A stretch of 64,000 bases of DNA, taken from assembly GCF_029222705.1 (NCBI RefSeq), contig NZ_JARGZF010000001.1:1732437-1796436 (forward strand), written 5' to 3'. This DNA comes from Knoellia sp. p5-6-4. GTDB taxonomy: Bacteria > Actinomycetota > Actinomycetes > Actinomycetales > Dermatophilaceae. The stretch's first letter is position 1; every line of letters begins with the position of its first letter. The position numbers were made by a program, and so were the translations under genes. Below are positions 60,653-64,000 of this stretch, piece by piece. The notes beneath the pieces are model-generated. The model was not told where the DNA came from and did no database searches. It was given only the letters and a program-made list of their open reading frames with translations.

Positions 60653-61117
60653 ATGGATATCCCCATCAGCCTTCCCATAGATAACGACGGCTTCCTGCGG
60701 CGCGAGTGCCCGACATGCCTGCGGGAGTTCAAGTGGCATCACGGACCGGCTAACGAGGAGGCCGAGCAGCAACCACCTGCCGAGACCTACTACTGCCCAC
60801 TGTGTGGTCAGCCTGCAGGCATGGATTCCTGGTGGACACGGGAACAGTTGGAGTACGCGCAAGGCGTCGCTCTGCCTGCAGCGATGCGGGAGCTAGACGA
60901 CGAGCTCGGGCGCATGTTCAAGGGCATGAGCAGCAAGCAGGTGAAGGTCACTAAGACGGGTCGCTTGGACGCGCCGGACGAGCCTATGCCGCTGACTGAG
61001 CCTGATGACATGGCGATCGTGACCTCTCCCTGCCATGCCTTTGAGCCTGTGAAGGTTCCCGATAGCGAGTCTGGACCGTATTTCTGTCTTGTGTGCGGCA
61101 ATGCCTTCGCTGTCTGA
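60653..61117 (+). CDS. zinc-ribbon protein downstream of TIR gene
   Basis: A 154-residue protein with two Cys pairs at the N-terminus (RRECPTCLREF and YYCPLCGQPA), forming a zinc ribbon, and a C-terminal pair PCHAFEP..YFCLVCGNAF that may form a second. The middle is helical. It starts 1 bp after the TIR stop, so the two are co-translated. It probably acts with the TIR protein as sensor or partner. Confidence 0.72.
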   Translation: MDIPISLPIDNDGFLRRECPTCLREFKWHHGPANEEAEQQPPAETYYCPLCGQPAGMDSWWTREQLEYAQGVALPAAMRELDDELGRMFKGMSSKQVKVTKTGRLDAPDEPMPLTEPDDMAIVTSPCHAFEPVKVPDSESGPYFCLVCGNAFAV

Positions 61118-61157
61118 TCGTGTGCCATCCACCGCACCACACCGCACTGGCCGCTTG

Positions 61158-61520
61158 TTAGACGGGTGGGGGTTCGAGGTCTGATGCGGATACAAGCATC
61201 CAGACGCCGTCACCGAATCTGATCTCGAAGAACGATTCACCGCGCACATCGGTGCCCTTGGCGTTGATCTCGTAGAACGGCATGTTGCTTCGCTCTTGAG
61301 CCTCACCGCCCCGTGTCGACACAGCGCGAAAGATGCCCCTGGGCCCGCCTGTTGGAACGGATCGCAGCATGGTCCCATCGTGCCAGCCGGCGGCGGCAAG
61401 GTTAGAGCGGCCGTGTCTTTCGACGAGGTCAGCAAGACCTCGAAGCGCACGGTTGTCGATCCAACCGACGTAATGCTCTCGCTCGCCACCGGCTTCCGGG
61501 TTGTAATCGATCCGTTCCAT
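61158..61520 (-). CDS. hypothetical protein, 120 aa
   Basis: A soluble mixed protein (MERIDYNPEAGGEREHYVGWI..; FYEINAKGTDVRGESFFEIRFGDGVWMLVSASDL). It looks like a small beta-sheet domain. The start could be GTG 61532. No family is recognised. Confidence 0.5.
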   Translation of the reverse strand: MERIDYNPEAGGEREHYVGWIDNRALRGLADLVERHGRSNLAAAGWHDGTMLRSVPTGGPRGIFRAVSTRGGEAQERSNMPFYEINAKGTDVRGESFFEIRFGDGVWMLVSASDLEPPPV

Positions 61521-61580
61521 GCGACCAGTCACGCAGGAGCAGCTGGCCTATATCAAGGCCAGCCGCTCCCCTGTGGACCG

Positions 61581-61886
61581 TTACGCCAAGTAACGGTTCC
61601 TGCGGTGCATCGCCCTCCATGCGCCCGCCCGTCGAGCATCCGCGGCTCGGTCCTCGCCGAACACGCGATCGCCAGCCTGCGACGCCGTCACCACCGCCTC
61701 GACAAGGGTTGTGAGCGCCTTGGTGTCCTCCACGTAGACGAGGAGCGTGCCGATGCGGATGGCGATGCTCTTGTCGCCCTCGAATCCATCAGTCACTCGG
61801 ACCGCGGTGTCCTGCTCTCCCGCGATGGTGACGCTCGCCGCGACGCGGCACACTCGCCGACGAACCGTGCTGGTCTTCTTGACCAT
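61581..61886 (-). CDS. hypothetical protein, 101 aa
   Basis: ATG 61886 with GGGAGAG upstream gives MVKKTSTVRRRVCRVAASVTI, then IAIRIGTLLVYVEDTKALTTLVEAV and a basic tail. It appears to be a beta hairpin followed by helices. Not recognised. Confidence 0.5.
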   Translation of the reverse strand: MVKKTSTVRRRVCRVAASVTIAGEQDTAVRVTDGFEGDKSIAIRIGTLLVYVEDTKALTTLVEAVVTASQAGDRVFGEDRAADARRAGAWRAMHRRNRYLA

Positions 61887-61947
61887 CTGAACCACTCTCC
61901 CTACTTGCCATGTGCGTGGAAGGGGATCTGGTGCCTTGCCGACCGTT

Positions 61948-62150
61948 CCCCACCCCCTCCGGGGCAATGGAATGAAGCGCGGCCAGTAGCGACCGGAGGC
62001 CAGTCCGGGCAGCGGTCCAGCGGGCAAGTTCTTGGAGGAAACAAGCGAAGCGCCGAGAAGAAGTTGCCCGCTGGACCGCCGGAGCGAAGCGGAGCCGGAC
62101 TTGCCGCAGGGAGTGGGGCCGCGACCATGGAATGCCCCGGAGGGAGTGGG
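61948..62150. repeat. 203-bp nested inverted repeat, possible structured RNA
   Basis: Inner arms (62013-62033 and 62058-62078) are complementary over 20 of 21 bp with a 24-nt loop. Outer arms (61948-61966 and 62133-62150, reading CCCACCCCCTCCGGGG against CCCCGGAGGGAGTGGG) pair with few mismatches, and patches between them (GTCCGG/CCGGAC, GCGCGGCC/GGCCGCG) extend the stem. The 359-bp gap contains nothing coding that I can support. Confidence 0.7.
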
Positions 62151-62236
62151 ACTCAGGAACAACCGCCTCGGCGTAGCCGAGTCAGCCGTGTCATGCGCAC
62201 CGCGGGCGGGGTGGATCCGCTGGCTAGTGTTGAGGG

Positions 62237-62803
62237 GTGGGAGACATGCAGCTCGGGCCGGCAGTCGCGCTGGCTGAAGAGCACCTCGCGGGCTTAGAGC
62301 CGCGATGGACTCACGTGCGTGCTGTCGGTCGCACTGCTGAACGGCTTTGCCGAGAGCATGGCCTCAGTCAGGACTTGGCGGCGGCCGCTTGGCTTCACGA
62401 CATCGGGTACGGCCCTCAACTCGCGGACACCGGTTTCCACCCGGTGGATGGCGCGCGCTTCCTACGCCGCATCGGCGCCAGCATCCTGGTGACATCACTT
62501 GTGGCGTACCACTCGGGGGCCACCTTCGAGGCGGAGGAGCGCGGACTCGTGAAGGAACTTGGCGAGTTCGAGCCCCCGCCCGCGCAGCTCCTGGACGCTC
62601 TCGTCTTGGTCGACATGACCACAAGCCCGACCGGGGAACGCCTGACTGTAGAAGACCGACTCACTGAGATCCTTAGCCGCTACGCACCGTCGGACCCGGT
62701 GTTCCGGGCCGTCACTCGCTCAGCTCCGGTTCTGCGGGAGTCGGCTGCCAGAGCTGCTGCCCGTCTCGGTCTATCCGATGTAGGGAGTGTCCCGATGCTC
62801 TAG
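62237..62803 (+). CDS. HD domain phosphohydrolase-like protein
   Basis: A 188-residue HD domain: HVRAVGRTAERL, LAAAAWLHDIGYGP with the metal-binding HD pair, FHPVDGARFL and SLVAYHSGA. HD proteins hydrolyse nucleotides or phosphoesters. The GTG start at 62237 lies 6 nt after TAGTGT (leaderless); an ATG at 62246 with GAGGGG is the alternative. Its 3' end overlaps the convergent Nudix gene by 33 bp. Confidence 0.82.
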   Translation: MGDMQLGPAVALAEEHLAGLEPRWTHVRAVGRTAERLCREHGLSQDLAAAAWLHDIGYGPQLADTGFHPVDGARFLRRIGASILVTSLVAYHSGATFEAEERGLVKELGEFEPPPAQLLDALVLVDMTTSPTGERLTVEDRLTEILSRYAPSDPVFRAVTRSAPVLRESAARAAARLGLSDVGSVPML

Positions 62804-63241
62804 GGCGTGCTGGACTCGCAGCCGCATCGATGGGTGCAGATCCAGGTCTTGGAGTTGCCCCGGTTCAACCCACTCCACGGCTCTGCTCTCGCTGCTGGTT
62901 CTGGCCTCGCCGCCGAGGAGACGAGCACGGAACGCGATGGAGAACTGCTGGCGGACCTCGCCATCGTCGTAGGCCATCACGTGCCCCGGATTGGTGTAGA
63001 GGCCAGTGACCCGCTCGACTGCGACGTCGTAGCCAGTTTCCTCCTTGACCTCGCGCACCACCGTATCGGCGATGAACTCTCCGACCTCGTGACCTCCACC
63101 AGGTAGCGCCCACAGGTCGTTGTCGGTCTTGTGGATCAGCAGAACCCGGCCCTGCTCATCGGTAACTATCGCGACGACCGAGGGGACGACGCTGTTGGCA
63201 GTGGGGGCGTTTGGGTCGTCGATGTAGTCAGTTCGAGCCAC
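62771..63241 (-). CDS. Nudix hydrolase
   Basis: A 156-residue protein with a complete Nudix box GGHEVGEFIADTVVREVKEETGY (residues 49-71; key Glu in REVKEE). The substrate is a nucleoside diphosphate linked to another group, not identified. GTG 63241 starts it, 9 bp from the HTH-PLD gene upstream. Confidence 0.9.
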   Translation of the reverse strand: MARTDYIDDPNAPTANSVVPSVVAIVTDEQGRVLLIHKTDNDLWALPGGGHEVGEFIADTVVREVKEETGYDVAVERVTGLYTNPGHVMAYDDGEVRQQFSIAFRARLLGGEARTSSESRAVEWVEPGQLQDLDLHPSMRLRVQHALEHRDTPYIG

Positions 63242-63250
63242 ACCGCGAGC

Positions 63251-64000
63251 CTAGGCGACACGCGCTTTCTCTACGACGTGGGCTGTTTCCCAAACGCGCT
63301 CGAAAGCATCCATGAAGTGCGGGAAGAGCCGGCCGCCGGATACACGGTGCAAGTGGAGCACGGGCGAGTGATTAGCGGGCGCCCCGTAAGCGTGGGTGTT
63401 GGCGAACAGGTCCTCGTCGAAGCGAAAGATGGACGAATACAGCGTCGTGTCATGGGCGCGCGCCTCGATGCCTTGAACCCCTAGACAGGGCCGCAAGTAC
63501 TTCCACGTCAGGGAACATCGGCCAGCAAGGGACTCGCCTATGTCCTCCTCTTCGCCTCGGATGCGAACCGCCTGACCCGCGGGGTCCCCGAACACAAGCC
63601 TGACTCGGACGCCTTCCCTCGCCTTCCTGACGAGCAGATCGTCGAAGTCCGGGATGGTGTCGTGCAGGAAGCTAGCGGCGAAGGCCAGGAGGTCGATCGA
63701 CTCCTCGGCGCCCTCGAGGAGTGACTGCCAGGTACCCGCCGGAACTGAACCTCGATTGGCATGGATGGCGACGAACTCCGCCTGGCTCGCCGACTCTGCC
63801 CGAGCCTCCGATACCGCTGCGGGCCAAAGGAACTCCTCATCTCGGCCGAGCGCAACGCACAGCGCCTGACGGTTGGTCCGGTGGGGCAACCGGTCCGTTG
63901 AGATCCAGCGCTCGATCGTCTTGGGATCCACACCGATCCGCTCGCTCAGGGCCGCAAAGGTCAACCCTGATCCGGCAATAGCGGCGCGCAATCTCTCGTT
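63251..64000 (-). CDS. XRE HTH plus PLD-like (DUF5919) protein, start outside window
   Basis: The frame is open to the window edge: AAC-GAG-AGA-TTG precedes RAAIAGSGLTFAALSER, and the likely ATG lies just beyond 64000. Residues to about 55 form an XRE-type helix-turn-helix (TFAALSERIGVDPKTIERWIS). The rest resembles a phospholipase D-like domain (ESIDLLAFAASFLHDTIPDFDDLL, VRVRLVFGDPAG, and a late HSPVLHLHR), similar to DUF5919. It may regulate the Nudix/HD genes beside it. Confidence 0.78.
   Translation of the reverse strand, partial: NERLRAAIAGSGLTFAALSERIGVDPKTIERWISTDRLPHRTNRQALCVALGRDEEFLWPAAVSEARAESASQAEFVAIHANRGSVPAGTWQSLLEGAEESIDLLAFAASFLHDTIPDFDDLLVRKAREGVRVRLVFGDPAGQAVRIRGEEEDIGESLAGRCSLTWKYLRPCLGVQGIEARAHDTTLYSSIFRFDEDLFANTHAYGAPANHSPVLHLHRVSGGRLFPHFMDAFERVWETAHVVEKARVA

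Noticed and set aside
53450-64000. CRISPR array or transposon ends in the island
   Set aside because: I looked for regularly spaced direct repeats and terminal inverted repeats and found only the nested hairpin at 61948-62150, which is not an array.

Overview
This is a GC-rich (roughly 70%) actinobacterial chromosome segment. The order fhaA-fhaB-pstP-rodA-pbpA-pknA-pknB, then trpG, a class E sortase, a DUF881 gene, crgA, a rhomboid gene and ppiA, with a tRNA-Leu(CAG) beside fhaA, is the origin-proximal cell-growth locus of Actinomycetota. Gene families and codon use fit Micrococcales, most likely an Intrasporangiaceae-type organism. That placement is an inference.

Layout. (1) 1-12.3 kb: housekeeping and hypothetical genes, including a VWA protein cut by the window start, a permuted papain-like hydrolase, a Lon-N protein, a NYN protein, malQ, a HerA-like ATPase, and a cysteine dioxygenase-rhodanese operon preceded by a polycysteine leader ORF. 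(2) 12.4-14.1 kb: a secreted Ig-like repeat protein. (3) 14.3-26.3 kb: one ten-gene minus-strand operon (PfkB kinase, YihT-like aldolase, FucI-type isomerase, ABC transporter, GH31 glycosidase, M24-like protein, aldehyde dehydrogenase, TauE/SafE exporter) opposite a DeoR regulator. It reads as a sulfo-EMP route that imports sulfoquinovose, cleaves it to DHAP and sulfolactaldehyde, and excretes sulfolactate. (4) 27.3-30.4 kb: a secreted beta-helix protein with paired LacI-type operators and a convergent lacI-family gene. (5) 30.6-44.0 kb: tRNA-Leu and the FHA/phosphatase/SEDS/PBP/kinase operon with its neighbours.

(6) 44.1-49.9 kb: a helical-repeat membrane protein, then an unusual operon with MauE- and MauD-like genes, a small polytopic membrane protein, and a Tat-exported protein that joins a MauA-like Cys-rich domain to six LGFP repeats. 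(7) 50.0-52.3 kb: a Csp-type copper-storage protein and small membrane proteins. (8) 52.3-53.45 kb: a truncated integrase abutting the 3' end of a broken gene, then a 46-bp tRNA-Ala fragment that looks like an attachment site. (9) 53.45-64 kb: a lower-GC accessory island with Vsr, a C5 DNA methyltransferase, a probable PD-(D/E)XK endonuclease, a HEPN-like protein coupled to an ORC/CDC6-like ATPase, a TIR plus zinc-ribbon pair, a long structured inverted repeat, and HD, Nudix and HTH-PLD proteins. Several island genes have a TANNNT box 6-7 nt before the start codon, which suggests leaderless transcription.

A signal across the whole window is the asymmetric octamer GTATGCCG (or CGGCATAC). I counted 31 copies, about one per 1.8 kb of core sequence, on both strands, in genes and between genes, and nearly absent from the island.
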